A stretch of DNA of 64,000 nt from Pseudoflavonifractor sp. An44 (GTDB lineage Bacteria; Bacillota; Clostridia; Oscillospirales; Oscillospiraceae): positions 1 through 64,000 of the forward strand of contig NZ_NFIH01000011.1 of the NCBI RefSeq assembly GCF_002161675.1, read 5' to 3'. Shown here piece by piece: positions 24,320 to 33,113 of the stretch. Each line of letters starts with the position of its first letter. The stretch's first letter is position 1. Position numbers and translations under genes: made by a program. A model generated the notes under the pieces. It was not told the origin of the DNA and ran no database searches. It saw only the letters and a program-made list of their open reading frames with translations.

Positions 24320-26512
24320 ATGCTGAAACTCAAGCGTTATTTGAAACCCTATGCCGTTTTGTTGTTGATGGGCATTGTGTTTCTCTTTGGCCAGGCCATG
24401 CTGGAGCTGTCCCTGCCCAACTACATGAGCGACATCGTCAATGTGGGCCTGCAACAGGGAGGCATCACCTCCCCCGCTCCCCAGGTAATCTCCGCCGACG
24501 CCTTTGGCCTCATGGAGCAGTTCATGTCCCAAGAGGACCGGGATGTGGTGGAGGAGGCCTACGTGGCCCTGGCAGACCACCCGGACTATGAGGACCTGTC
24601 TGCCACCTTCCCCAAGGCCGCAGACACCGACCTGGCTCTGAACACCCAGGACACCCAAGCGGTGGAGACCGCCTTTGGTCGGGCCAGCTACGCCTTGACC
24701 CAGGTCATGAGCCAGACCTCTGGCTCCAGCGAGGACGACCAGGCCTCTATCGCTGAGGGATTCCAGGCCCTGGGCCAGATCCTGGCCCAGCCTCAGGCCC
24801 AAGAACTCATCCAGCAAGCCATTGACGTGGCATCCCAGACCCCGGACACCATGCTGGAGCAGACAGGTGTGGCCATGGTCAAGGCCTTCTATCAGCAGCT
24901 GGGTGCTGACACCGATGCCATTCAGACCCACTACATCCTCACCACGGGTGGACGCATGGCCGTGTTGGCGGTGCTGCTCACCCTGTGCGCCGTGGCCGCC
25001 GGCTACTGCATGGCCCGCATGGGCGCCGGGGTCGCTCGGGACCTGCGCCGGGATGTGTTCACCAAGGTCACCTACTTCAACAACGATGAGATGGACCGCT
25101 TCTCCGGGGCCACCCTCATCACCCGTTCCACCAACGACATCACCCAGGTGCAGAATTTCCTGAGTATGGGTCTGCGGCTACTGTGCTTTGCCCCCATCAT
25201 GGGCATTGGTGGCCTCATCATGGGCCTGTCCACCTGCGTCAACCTGGCCTGGGTGCTGGCTCTGGCCCTCATCGTCATGCTGGGCCTGCTGCTGGTGCTC
25301 TTTGCCGTGGCCATGCCCCGCTTTAAGAAGATGCAGGCCCTGGTGGACCGCCTCAACCTGGTCAGCCGGGAGGAGATCGGCGGCCTGATGGTGGTGCGTG
25401 CCTTCTCCAATCAAAAGTTCATGCAGGACCGCTTTGAAAAGGCCAATGACGACCTCACCTCCAACACCCTCTTCGTCAACCGGGCCATGGCCACCATGAT
25501 GCCCGCCATGACCCTGGTGATGAACGGCCTGTCCCTGCTCATCGTGTGGTTCGGCGGCAAGCAGATCGCCGCCAGCAACTTGCAGGTGGGCGACATGATG
25601 GCCTTCATTCAGTACGCCATGCATGTCATCATGAGCTTCTTGTTCATCAGCATGATGTTTATCATGGTGCCCCGGGCCTCCGTGTCCGCCGAGCGTATCA
25701 ACGAGATTCTCCAGACGGAGGTGCAGGTCAAGGACAGCGACCACCCCACCCACCTGAGCCAGCCTGTGAAAGGCGTGGTGGAGTTCCGGGACGTGTCCTT
25801 CCGCTACCCCGGCGCCGACGCCGATGTGCTGGAGCACGTGAGCTTTGTGGCCCGGCCCGGACAGACCACCGCCTTCATTGGCTCCACTGGTTCCGGCAAA
25901 TCCACCCTCATCAACCTCATCCCCCGCTTCCACGACGTCAGCGAGGGCAGCATCACCCTGGATGGAGTGGACATCCGAGATCTACCCCAGAAGGAACTGC
26001 GGGACGCCATCGGCTACGTGCCCCAGAAGGGCCTGCTGCTCCGGGGCACCGTGGAGAGCAACCTGCGGTACGGCAATCCCGACGCCTCCCAGGACACCAT
26101 CGACAACAGCGCCCGCATCGCCCAGGCCTCCGAGTTCATCTCCCACCTGGACCAGGGTATGCAGACCCCCATCAGCCAGGGCGGCACCAACGTCTCCGGC
26201 GGACAGCGGCAGCGTCTATCCATTGCCCGGGCTCTGGCCAAGGAGGCCCCGGTGTATATCTTCGACGACACCTTCTCCGCTCTGGACTTTAAGACCGACG
26301 CCCAGCTCCGAGCCGCTCTGAAGGAGTACACCACCCAGGCCACCGTCCTCATCGTGGCCCAGCGGGTATCCACCATCCTGGATGCCGACCAAATCCTGGT
26401 TCTGGACCAGGGCAAGGTGGTGGGCTGCGGCACCCATCAGGAGCTGATGCGCACCTGCAAGACCTATCAGGAGATTGCCCAAAGTCAGCTTTCAAAGGAG
26501 GAATTGGCATAA
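24320..26512 (+). CDS. Heterodimeric ABC exporter subunit with large extracellular insert (degenerate-site NBD)
   Basis: A 730-residue type IV exporter half: membrane domain then nucleotide-binding domain (from about 480). It is about 150 residues longer than usual, owing to an acidic, helical extracytoplasmic insert (about 45-205) between the first two helices. The NBD has Walker A IGSTGSGKST, signature NVSGGQRQR, and a Walker B of IFDDTFSALD where Asp replaces the catalytic Glu. That is the hallmark of the degenerate-site partner in heterodimers such as BmrC or TM287. It overlaps the next gene at a single base. Predicted drug or lipid-like export. Confidence 0.92.
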   Translation: MLKLKRYLKPYAVLLLMGIVFLFGQAMLELSLPNYMSDIVNVGLQQGGITSPAPQVISADAFGLMEQFMSQEDRDVVEEAYVALADHPDYEDLSATFPKAADTDLALNTQDTQAVETAFGRASYALTQVMSQTSGSSEDDQASIAEGFQALGQILAQPQAQELIQQAIDVASQTPDTMLEQTGVAMVKAFYQQLGADTDAIQTHYILTTGGRMAVLAVLLTLCAVAAGYCMARMGAGVARDLRRDVFTKVTYFNNDEMDRFSGATLITRSTNDITQVQNFLSMGLRLLCFAPIMGIGGLIMGLSTCVNLAWVLALALIVMLGLLLVLFAVAMPRFKKMQALVDRLNLVSREEIGGLMVVRAFSNQKFMQDRFEKANDDLTSNTLFVNRAMATMMPAMTLVMNGLSLLIVWFGGKQIAASNLQVGDMMAFIQYAMHVIMSFLFISMMFIMVPRASVSAERINEILQTEVQVKDSDHPTHLSQPVKGVVEFRDVSFRYPGADADVLEHVSFVARPGQTTAFIGSTGSGKSTLINLIPRFHDVSEGSITLDGVDIRDLPQKELRDAIGYVPQKGLLLRGTVESNLRYGNPDASQDTIDNSARIAQASEFISHLDQGMQTPISQGGTNVSGGQRQRLSIARALAKEAPVYIFDDTFSALDFKTDAQLRAALKEYTTQATVLIVAQRVSTILDADQILVLDQGKVVGCGTHQELMRTCKTYQEIAQSQLSKEELA

Positions 26513-28335
26513 TGGCAGGACCTATGAGACACGGCCCCATGGGCGGCCGTAACCCGATGGGAGAAAAGGCAGCCGATTTCAAGGGCACCATGATCAAGCT
26601 GCTGGGCTACATGAAGCGCTATCTCCCCATGCTCATCATCGCTCTGGTGTGCGCCATTGCGGGCACCGCATGTTCCATCCTTGGTCCTAAGATTCTGGGC
26701 CAAGCCACCACCAAGCTGTTTGAAGGCTTGATGGCTATGATCGCCGGTACTGGCTCCATTGACTTTGACGCTCTGGCCCAGATTTTGCTGTTCCTGGGCG
26801 GTCTGTACCTGTTCAGCGCTTTGCTCAACTATGTCCAGGGCTGGCTCATGGCGGGCATTGCCACCAAAGTCAGCTACACCATGCGCACGGACATCAGCCA
26901 GAAGATCGACCGTCTGCCCATGTCCTACTTTGACAAGGTGTCCCACGGCGAAGTGCTCAGCCGTATCACCAATGACGTGGACTCCGTCACCCAGACCCTG
27001 AACCAGAGCCTGTCCCAGGTGGTCACCCAGGTGACCCTGCTGCTGGGCGTGCTCATCATGATGCTGTCCATCAGCCCCTGGATGACCCTGGTTGCCCTGT
27101 GCATCCTCCCAGTGTGCCTGATCATTGTCACCAGCGTCATTCGCCACAGTCAGAAGTTCTTCCGCAGCCAGCAGGAATATCTGGGCCATGTCAACGGCCA
27201 CGTGGAGGAGATGTACGGCGCCCATGTGGTGGTCACCGCCTTCAACGGCCAGGAGGACTCCATCCGAGACTTCAACGAGATGAACGAGAAGCTCTACCAC
27301 AGCGCATGGAAGAGCCAGTTCCTCAGCGGTCTAATGATGCCTTTGATGAACTTTGCCAGCAACCTGGGCTATGTGGCCATCTGCGTGCTGGGCGGCTTCC
27401 TGGCTCTGAACCAGGCCATCACCGTGGGTGACATTCAGGCCTTCATCCAGTACGTGCGCCAGTTCACCCAGCCCATCAACCAGCTGGCCAACATCTCCAA
27501 CCAGCTCCAGCTCACCGCTGCCGCCGCCGAGCGGGTGTTCCTCTTCCTGGAGGAGCCGGAAGAGGAGGCCGACCCGGTGCCTGCTGTAGACCCTGAATCC
27601 ATCGACGGCTCGGTGCAGTTTGCCCACGTAAACTTTGGCTATCTGCCGGATAAGACCATCATCCACGACTTCTCCGCCTCCATTCAGCCTGGCACCAAGG
27701 TGGCCATCGTAGGTCCCACCGGAGCCGGTAAGACCACCATCGTCAAGCTGCTTATGCGCTTCTATGACGTCAATCAGGGAGCCATTCTCCTCAGCGGCTA
27801 CGACGTGCGCCAGTTCGCCCGGGGCGAGATGCGGGACGCCTTCGGTATGGTGCTCCAGGACACCTGGCTGTACAACGACACCATCATGGAGAACATCCGC
27901 TTCGGCCGTCTGTCCGCCACCGATGAAGAGGTGCTCCAGGCCGCCAAAGCCGCCCAGGTGGACCACTTTGTGCGCACCCTCCCCCATGGCTATGACACGG
28001 TGCTCAACGAGGATGCCAGCAACATCAGCCAGGGCCAGAAGCAGCTGCTCACCATCGCCCGCACCATCCTCTCGGACCCCAAGATTCTCATTTTGGACGA
28101 GGCCACTTCCAGTGTGGACACCCGCACCGAGGTGGCCATCCAGACCGCCATGGACCGCCTCACCCAGGGCCGCACCAGCTTCATCATCGCCCACCGGCTG
28201 TCCACCATCCGCAACGCCGACGTCATCCTGGTGATGAAGGACGGTGACATCGTGGAGACTGGTACCCACCAGCAGCTGCTGGATCAGAACGGCTTCTACG
28301 CCAATCTGTACAACAGCCAGTTTGCCACCACCTAA
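26512..28335 (+). CDS. Heterodimeric ABC exporter subunit (canonical Walker B)
   Basis: A 607-residue half-transporter partnering the 730-residue protein. A Met/Gly/Pro-rich N-terminus is followed by six helices and an NBD with Walker A GPTGAGKTT, signature NISQGQKQL (SQGQ instead of SGGQ) and Walker B ILILDEATSSVD with the catalytic Glu intact. One degenerate and one active site across the pair is known for BmrCD/LmrCD-type multidrug exporters. The operon ends at the hairpin 28345-28390. Confidence 0.93.
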   Translation: MAGPMRHGPMGGRNPMGEKAADFKGTMIKLLGYMKRYLPMLIIALVCAIAGTACSILGPKILGQATTKLFEGLMAMIAGTGSIDFDALAQILLFLGGLYLFSALLNYVQGWLMAGIATKVSYTMRTDISQKIDRLPMSYFDKVSHGEVLSRITNDVDSVTQTLNQSLSQVVTQVTLLLGVLIMMLSISPWMTLVALCILPVCLIIVTSVIRHSQKFFRSQQEYLGHVNGHVEEMYGAHVVVTAFNGQEDSIRDFNEMNEKLYHSAWKSQFLSGLMMPLMNFASNLGYVAICVLGGFLALNQAITVGDIQAFIQYVRQFTQPINQLANISNQLQLTAAAAERVFLFLEEPEEEADPVPAVDPESIDGSVQFAHVNFGYLPDKTIIHDFSASIQPGTKVAIVGPTGAGKTTIVKLLMRFYDVNQGAILLSGYDVRQFARGEMRDAFGMVLQDTWLYNDTIMENIRFGRLSATDEEVLQAAKAAQVDHFVRTLPHGYDTVLNEDASNISQGQKQLLTIARTILSDPKILILDEATSSVDTRTEVAIQTAMDRLTQGRTSFIIAHRLSTIRNADVILVMKDGDIVETGTHQQLLDQNGFYANLYNSQFATT

Positions 28336-28344
28336 CCCAAGCAA

Positions 28345-28390
28345 AAAAGAACGGCACAGGTTTTCTCAAAGAAACCTGTGCCATTCTTTG
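28345..28390. terminator. Convergent intrinsic terminator
   Basis: An imperfect stem (AAAGAACGGCACAGGTTT against AAACCTGTGCCATTCTTT) sits between the ABC exporter operon and the convergent LUD-domain gene. Short T/A runs flank both sides, so it probably serves both. Confidence 0.75.
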
Positions 28391-28396
28391 TATCCA

Positions 28397-29038
28397 TCAA
28401 TATCCCAGTTCCTCGCCTACCAGGATCACCTTGATGCGGCCGGGCACCCGCTGCTGGCGGTGAATCACCGTGGTGCAGCAGATGCGGTCCGGGCTGTGGC
28501 AGTCCTCACAGCGTCCGGTGACGGTGCAGGGGGTCTTTCTGTGCAGCCGTACCGCGTTGGCCGGAGCGGCCACCTGCTCCACCCGGGCCACTGCCGCCTC
28601 CAAATCGGGTACAATCTTGTTGTATCCCACCACACAGATGACGCTCTTGGGGCCGTAGGTCATGGCAGCCACCCGGTTGGCGTTGCCATCCACGTTGTAC
28701 AGCTCGCCCTGCTCGGTCACGGCGTTACAGCTGGTGAGGTAACAGTCGGCAAAAAAGGCCTTACGCAGGACCAGGTCGATCTCCTCTTGGGGCACCGCCT
28801 CCCGGTCATAGAACTCGTAGTCACCGCTGCGCAGAAGGTCCATGATGCCCGCCTCACTCAACGTCATGCTTCCTCCACAGGCAACCGTGCACCCCTTGGG
28901 CAACAGCTCCTGCACCAGCTTTCGGGCGTCCTCCAGGGTAGGCGCATAGTAGGCAGTCATATTGTTCTCTTCCAGCTTCTTTGCAGTGCGCTCAATGAGC
29001 TTCTCCCGCACCAGAGCCATAGGTTCGTGATTGGTCAT
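28397..29038 (-). CDS. LUD-domain protein (LutC/YkgG-like, DUF162)
   Basis: A 213-residue LUD-domain protein. The family pattern is visible: NNMTAYYAPTLEDARKLVQEL, CGGSMTLSEAGIMD, SCNAVTEQGELYNVDGNANRVAAM and VVGYNKIVPDLEAA. A C-terminal run of cysteines (CEDCHSPDRICC) could bind metal. Members take part in lactate use (LutC) or are stand-alone proteins of unknown role, as here. ATG 29038 is preceded by AAAGGAGAGAGG. No lutA or lutB is adjacent. Confidence 0.87.
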   Translation of the reverse strand: MTNHEPMALVREKLIERTAKKLEENNMTAYYAPTLEDARKLVQELLPKGCTVACGGSMTLSEAGIMDLLRSGDYEFYDREAVPQEEIDLVLRKAFFADCYLTSCNAVTEQGELYNVDGNANRVAAMTYGPKSVICVVGYNKIVPDLEAAVARVEQVAAPANAVRLHRKTPCTVTGRCEDCHSPDRICCTTVIHRQQRVPGRIKVILVGEELGY

Positions 29039-29224
29039 GGCGGCCTCTCTCCTTTTTGTCAAATAGATGGTTCCATTGTACTCCATTTCCACCAGGGTGT
29101 ACAGGGTCTTTTCTCTCCGCTCGTCTTTCAAAATTCTTAATAAAACCTTGATGATATTCTCAATCCCCCATGGTATACTCAGGGAGAATTTGATAAACCT
29201 GCATTCTTTTTGGAGGTGGGTACA

Positions 29225-30007
29225 TTGACTGATTCCTTCACCTTTTCTCTCTCCCCTCTGGACACCGAAGCCCTGCTCCCCCAGCTCGCCGCGGCGCTGG
29301 AAAAGCGAGTGGAGCTCCACTCCCGCCAGCGACTTCCCGGCCTGTGGCAGGTCACCGACAAGCTCTCGAACGCAGAGCGTGGCTCCCAGCCTGTGGTAAA
29401 CCATCGCAAACGTCTGCGCCAGTTTTTAGGACTCCTACTCTGGGTGCTGGGCCTGCTGCTGTTGGCCCCCGGGCTCATCGACCCCCAGGAGCTGTTTGTC
29501 CCGCTGGTGGCAGGAGCCTGTGCCTTCTTCTTGGGCCAGCTGACCCTCTGGCTCTACCAGCGCACCCTGCTGGCCATTCTGGACTTGGCCTGCGGTCTCT
29601 TCCTGTGCATGTCTGCCCTGGGCGCTCCCAATCAGATGCTAGGTTTGCTGTGGGCAGCGGTTCCCTGCCTGCTGGTGAGTGTCGCCGTCCTGCCCTCTCG
29701 GCGGCGTCAACGCACCACCCCCTTTGAGAAAGAGGCACGGAACCTTCTTGCCAAGTACCAGGACCTCAAGCCCCACACCATCCAAGCGGTGTTTGACCAC
29801 CAGAGCCTCACCGTGTCTCAGCCAGAGGACAACCCCAGTGTATACCCCTATTCCACTGTGTCTTTCTTTGTGGAGACCCCTGATCTGCTTCTCCCCTTTT
29901 TCCAGGATACGCTGCTTCTCCTACCCAAGTACGATCTAACCACTGGGACCATGGACCAGCTGCGCACCCTGCTGGCCCAACAGGCCCCCTATGAAATTCT
30001 GGAATAA
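29225..30007 (+). CDS. Membrane protein with C-terminal YcxB-like domain
   Basis: A 260-residue protein. I choose TTG 29225 because GGAGGTGGG lies 4 nt upstream. A soluble N-terminal segment (about 1-65) is followed by a cluster of about four hydrophobic helices (about 70-165), a basic RRRQR stop-transfer and a cytoplasmic beta-rich domain. In that domain VFDHQSLTVSQ...YSTVSFFVETPDLLLPFF resembles YcxB-like domains. Function is unknown. It precedes the XRE-type gene by 98 bp on the same strand. Confidence 0.7.
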   Translation: MTDSFTFSLSPLDTEALLPQLAAALEKRVELHSRQRLPGLWQVTDKLSNAERGSQPVVNHRKRLRQFLGLLLWVLGLLLLAPGLIDPQELFVPLVAGACAFFLGQLTLWLYQRTLLAILDLACGLFLCMSALGAPNQMLGLLWAAVPCLLVSVAVLPSRRRQRTTPFEKEARNLLAKYQDLKPHTIQAVFDHQSLTVSQPEDNPSVYPYSTVSFFVETPDLLLPFFQDTLLLLPKYDLTTGTMDQLRTLLAQQAPYEILE

Positions 30008-30105
30008 TCCCTGGATTTTTGACTCTCTCCCCCGATTCTACTTCTGAGGGGTGTTCCTTTTCTCCTCTTTCTGCTATACTTGCAGCCAAGAGAGGGGGTA
30101 TATCC

Positions 30106-30999
30106 ATGGACCTTGTGAAAATCGGGGCATACATTGCCAGCAAGCGGAAGGCGTTAGGGCTGACTCAAAAACAGGTGGCAGAAAAGCTGGGCATGAGTGA
30201 TAAGTCGGTCTCCAAATGGGAGCGGGGTATCTGCCTGCCAGACGTGTCCGTCTATCTGGAGCTGTGCGAGATTCTGGGCATCACCATCAACGAGTTTCTC
30301 GCCGGAGAGGACATCCCCCGGGAGGATCTCCCGGCCAAATCGGAAGACAATCTCATCCAAGTGACCCAGGACAGCCAGCACCGACAGCGAAGGCTCAAGC
30401 AGGTCATCGCCACTCTGATGGCCCTCACCCTGCTGGTTTGCGGCTGCCTGGGCGTGGTCCTCTACAGGCACTTCTCCCAACCTCAAAACTACATCCAGGC
30501 ACTAGACCAGAATGGCCCGGAGGTAACGACAGCGGAGCTATTGTCCCAGAACGATGGAGCCATGCTCTTCCGGTTTTACGCCAAAAAACCTTATCACCAA
30601 CTGACGGTGTATCAGTATGAGTATCGCTCCGGAGAGCTGGTAGGCAAAACAGCGGTGGCAGATCTTTTATCCACAGGCGAAACCGCCTGGTCCGACGGTA
30701 TGCTGGCCTTCATTCCGGAATTTGAAGCTTCCAGAGTGCGTCTGGTGGTCACCAACGATGGCACCACGCACACCAAGGAACTCCCCATTCTAGAGGGTGT
30801 CGAGGACATCACCTCCTACATCCGAGGCTCCACTCAGGTAGAGGGAACCCTTCCCATCGCCGATGATACTGAGCAAGGCCTGCTGGCGCTGGGCTATGGG
30901 AAATGGGGACTGGCGCCCCTCTCCCTAGAGCAATTGGAACAGGGACACGCAGAGCCATCCATGGACTTTGCATATTACTTTTCCGTGGTCTTCTCATAA
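30106..30999 (+). CDS. XRE-family regulator with membrane-anchored extracytoplasmic domain
   Basis: A 297-residue protein. Residues 5-60 are a helix-turn-helix (LTQKQVAEKLGMSDKSVSKWERG). A linker leads to one membrane helix (about 105-126), and the rest (about 170 residues) is predicted outside the membrane. One-pass HTH sensors of this type may respond to envelope or extracellular signals. The ATG at 30106 follows AGAGGGGGTATATCC. The target is unknown. Confidence 0.82.
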   Translation: MDLVKIGAYIASKRKALGLTQKQVAEKLGMSDKSVSKWERGICLPDVSVYLELCEILGITINEFLAGEDIPREDLPAKSEDNLIQVTQDSQHRQRRLKQVIATLMALTLLVCGCLGVVLYRHFSQPQNYIQALDQNGPEVTTAELLSQNDGAMLFRFYAKKPYHQLTVYQYEYRSGELVGKTAVADLLSTGETAWSDGMLAFIPEFEASRVRLVVTNDGTTHTKELPILEGVEDITSYIRGSTQVEGTLPIADDTEQGLLALGYGKWGLAPLSLEQLEQGHAEPSMDFAYYFSVVFS

Positions 31000-31017
31000 T
31001 GATCATACACGTTTTCA

Positions 31018-31060
31018 AGCCACCTGCCCTTCTCTCTGGGGCAGGTGGCTCGTTCTATTT
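31018..31060 (+). terminator. Intrinsic terminator after the XRE-type gene
   Basis: AGCCACCTGCCC pairs with GGGCAGGTGGCT (31018-31050), followed by CGTTCTATTTTTC. It lies 18 bp past the stop codon at 30999. Confidence 0.8.
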
Positions 31061-31066
31061 TTCTAT

Positions 31067-31228
31067 CTACTCTCTCCCCTGATACTCGCTTTTCACAATT
31101 TCAAACATCTCCTCCGGGGTCTCCTGGCATCCCCCTTCCAGCCACAGCTTGATGATACTGGTCAGACCGCTTTTGAAAAACTCCATGTGATAGCGAATAA
31201 AGCGGTTTTGGAAAAGTAGAACACTACC
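31067..31228 (-). pseudogene. C-terminal fragment of a TetR-family regulator
   Basis: Minus-strand translation ending at the TAG at 31067 reads FQNRFIRYHMEFFKSG, LTSIIKLWLEGGCQETPE and EMFEIVKSEYQGRE. This is characteristic of the C-terminal ligand domain of TetR regulators (the W-EGG-ETPEEM segment). The frame closes at a TGA about 10 codons upstream and the HTH domain is absent. It appears cut off by arrival of the MobC-bearing DNA to its right. Confidence 0.6.
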
Positions 31229-31306
31229 TGGTCATGAGCTTGTGGTAATGTCTTTTTGCCAGCTCCATAACCATAAAAGCCATGAGGAACGATAAGGAGG
31301 ATTGCC

Positions 31307-31489
31307 ATGCACGAAAAAGACAACTATCTGAAAACCGCCGAACTCTCCACAGAGCAGAACTGCAACATGATCGACGGCGTACCCAACAACACGCCTATCC
31401 CGCCTGCGTCCCCGGAGCTGGACGCAAAACCGCTGGATAAAGTGAAGGAGCCCAAAGAGCGCAGAAAGGGCCGGGAGCTGGAACGCTGA
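31307..31489 (+). CDS. Small hydrophilic protein upstream of MobC
   Basis: A 60-residue, charged, proline-containing protein with no predicted structure beyond a basic C-terminal KEPKERRKGRELER tail. GATAAGGAGGATTGCC provides a strong ribosome site. Its TGA overlaps the ATG of mobC, so the two are translationally coupled. I recognise no family; small proteins like this precede MobC in Clostridia integrative elements. Confidence 0.6.
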   Translation: MHEKDNYLKTAELSTEQNCNMIDGVPNNTPIPPASPELDAKPLDKVKEPKERRKGRELER

Positions 31490-31830
31490 TGGAGAACCGC
31501 AAGCGGAATGTTCATCTGCACGTCATGGTGACGCCGGACGAGCTGGCGGCCATCCATGAGCGGATGGCCGAAGCGGGCATTTCCAATGCCGGGGCTTATG
31601 TGCGGAAGATGGCTCTGAACGGGTATATCCTGCACGTTGACCTTGCGCCCATAAAAGAATTGATCTCGCTGCAAAGGCGTTGTTCCAACAATCTCAATCA
31701 GGTCGCCGTACACGCGCATACCTACGGCGTGTACCCGGAGGAAATCGACGGATTGAAGCGAGACTATGAAAAGCTGTGGGGCGAGGTGTCAAAGGTGCTG
31801 CGGGAGCTCTCCGAGCTGGTTCAAAAGTAA
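31489..31830 (+). CDS. mobC: MobC-like mobilisation (relaxosome accessory) protein
   Basis: A 113-residue protein. NRKRNVHLHVMVTPDELAAIHERMAEAGISNAGAYVRKMALNGYI is a ribbon-helix-helix-like DNA-binding start, and LISLQRRCSNNLNQVAVHAHTYGVY is the MobC hallmark. MobC proteins help the relaxase nick the transfer origin of plasmids and integrative elements. No relaxase follows: a terminator comes immediately, then opposite-strand genes. It is therefore a stranded fragment of a mobile element. Confidence 0.82.
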   Translation: MENRKRNVHLHVMVTPDELAAIHERMAEAGISNAGAYVRKMALNGYILHVDLAPIKELISLQRRCSNNLNQVAVHAHTYGVYPEEIDGLKRDYEKLWGEVSKVLRELSELVQK

Positions 31831-31876
31831 AATAGGAGGGATAAAAGTCGCACGACTTTTATCCCTCCTATTTTTT
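31831..31876. terminator. Strong convergent intrinsic terminator
   Basis: A perfect 20-bp stem (31831-31850 with 31853-31872; 2-nt loop) ends in TTTTTT on the plus strand and begins right after the mobC stop. It also overlaps the stop of the minus-strand gene at 31875. Such a perfect junction hairpin may mark a recombination point. Confidence 0.85.
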
Positions 31877-32747
31877 ATAGGTATTTTGTTTTCATCAAAT
31901 CAATTATATCTTCACTACTGTATCCTTTGAGTGAAAGCTCTCGTATTTCGAGTAAATACTTTTCAAAAGTTAATTTCCCTTCAACCAATATTCTTTTTGT
32001 TGCGGCAAAAACATCAAAAAACTCCGTATATGACATGGTAAGGGTAGTTACTTTATCGAACATCTTCTCAATCTCGCTGGAGATATTAGGGTTTGTTAGT
32101 CGCTTGTTATAGCAGTACGCATAGAAACCGTAGTAAATTTCACAGCAAGAAATAATATCGGTTTGACAAACGCCTTTGATTAACTCGATTACATTGATAG
32201 CTTCTTCATATTCGCCGGTAATAACTTGGCGAAAGGCCAAATATCGAATGACTTCGCTTTTATCCAATATAGATAGCTGATTGTATTTTGTCGTCGTGTG
32301 AGAAATAGCTTTTAGACGTTTGTAGATTCTATCATGGTCTTTGATGTCTAATTTGCAGGCAGCTTGGCTTAATATTGCTTCTTGCTTTGCAGCTAATCTT
32401 ATAACAGAAACATAAAACACAATTACAATATATGCTAAATATAAAATGACAAATAAAGTAATATTGGCCTTTTCCCAATCAATCGAGTAAATCGTTAACA
32501 CGCCTAATACAAAACTGAGTGTAGTTTCAGAAAAGCTTTTTGTGCTGACGTAAATACCTATTGAAATTAAAAGAATAAGTAATCCTAACAAGTATGTCGT
32601 AGAAAATCCTTCTGACAGGTAGCTTCGTATGCCTAAATCTACCAAATAAATTAACACCAAAAAAAGGACAGGCATTTTCTTAAATAGCACTTGAACCAAA
32701 TTTTTTAGTGCCCGACACGCTTCAAATAAACTTTTGCTTTTTTTCAA
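31875..32747 (-). CDS. AT-rich membrane protein of unknown function
   Basis: A 290-residue protein. Basic residues precede about four membrane helices (about 24-130); the remaining 160 residues are a cytoplasmic helical domain (LDIKDHDRIYKRLKAI, GEYEEAINVIELIKG) that looks TPR-like. A TTG start overlaps the TGA of the upstream small gene (TTGA) and has GGGGGGTAAGGC before it. Codon use is strikingly AT-rich relative to neighbours, so it was probably acquired by transfer. No family recognised. Confidence 0.65.
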   Translation of the reverse strand: MKKSKSLFEACRALKNLVQVLFKKMPVLFLVLIYLVDLGIRSYLSEGFSTTYLLGLLILLISIGIYVSTKSFSETTLSFVLGVLTIYSIDWEKANITLFVILYLAYIVIVFYVSVIRLAAKQEAILSQAACKLDIKDHDRIYKRLKAISHTTTKYNQLSILDKSEVIRYLAFRQVITGEYEEAINVIELIKGVCQTDIISCCEIYYGFYAYCYNKRLTNPNISSEIEKMFDKVTTLTMSYTEFFDVFAATKRILVEGKLTFEKYLLEIRELSLKGYSSEDIIDLMKTKYL

Positions 32748-32947
32748 GCCTTACCCCCCTTTTTCGGGAAATTGTCCATAAATATCTTAAAGACTTCTGG
32801 GCCTGATATTCCATATTTGTTTCCAATATTCCATAACTCTGTTTGAAGCTTTTCAAAGGAAATGTCAAATGGTATATCGCCTAATTTATTCATCATAATT
32901 TTGCAGTCCATTAAAATCAACTGCTTTTGTGATTCCCTCACATCCAT
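32744..32947 (-). CDS. Small soluble protein coupled to the AT-rich membrane protein
   Basis: About 67 residues, mostly helical and amphipathic (SQKQLILMDCKIMMNKLG...FKIFMDNFPKKGGKA), without membrane segments. ATG 32947 and GTG 32941 are both possible starts; GAGAGGGGTG lies just upstream, and the predicted promoter excludes the earlier TTG at 32977. Its stop overlaps the start of the membrane gene by 4 bp. The pair is an isolated two-gene unit of unknown role. Confidence 0.6.
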   Translation of the reverse strand: MDVRESQKQLILMDCKIMMNKLGDIPFDISFEKLQTELWNIGNKYGISGPEVFKIFMDNFPKKGGKA

Positions 32948-32968
32948 CACCCCTCTCTTCGCACACTG

Positions 32969-32997
32969 ATTATACAATATTCTTTCTTATGAAACAA
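32969..32997 (-). promoter_or_regulatory. Predicted promoter for the AT-rich gene pair
   Basis: Minus-strand TTGTTT (32997-32992) and TATAAT (32974-32969), 17 bp apart. Transcription would start near 32962, only about 15-20 nt ahead of the small gene, giving a very short leader. Confidence 0.6.
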
Positions 32998-32999
32998 TG

Positions 33000-33024
33000 G
33001 CTTCGGGCCATGTTGACCCGAAGC
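33000..33024. repeat. Hairpin repeat, copy 1
   Basis: GCTTCGGG (33000-33007) pairs with CCCGAAGC (33017-33024). The hairpin and its loop (CCATGTTGA) recur almost unchanged at 33414-33434, on the other side of the CD1845-like gene. Confidence 0.65.
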
Positions 33025-33113
33025 TCCGGGACAGGATTCACTAATCTTTCGCAACATTTATGTCCCCGGGCAGGCATGATAAAATAGAGATAGAAAGAAT
33101 AAAGGAGGTTTTG

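Noticed and set aside
29149-29181. Promoter TTGATG...TATACT before the YcxB-like gene
   Set aside because: Spacer is about 20 bp, too long for a confident sigma-A call.
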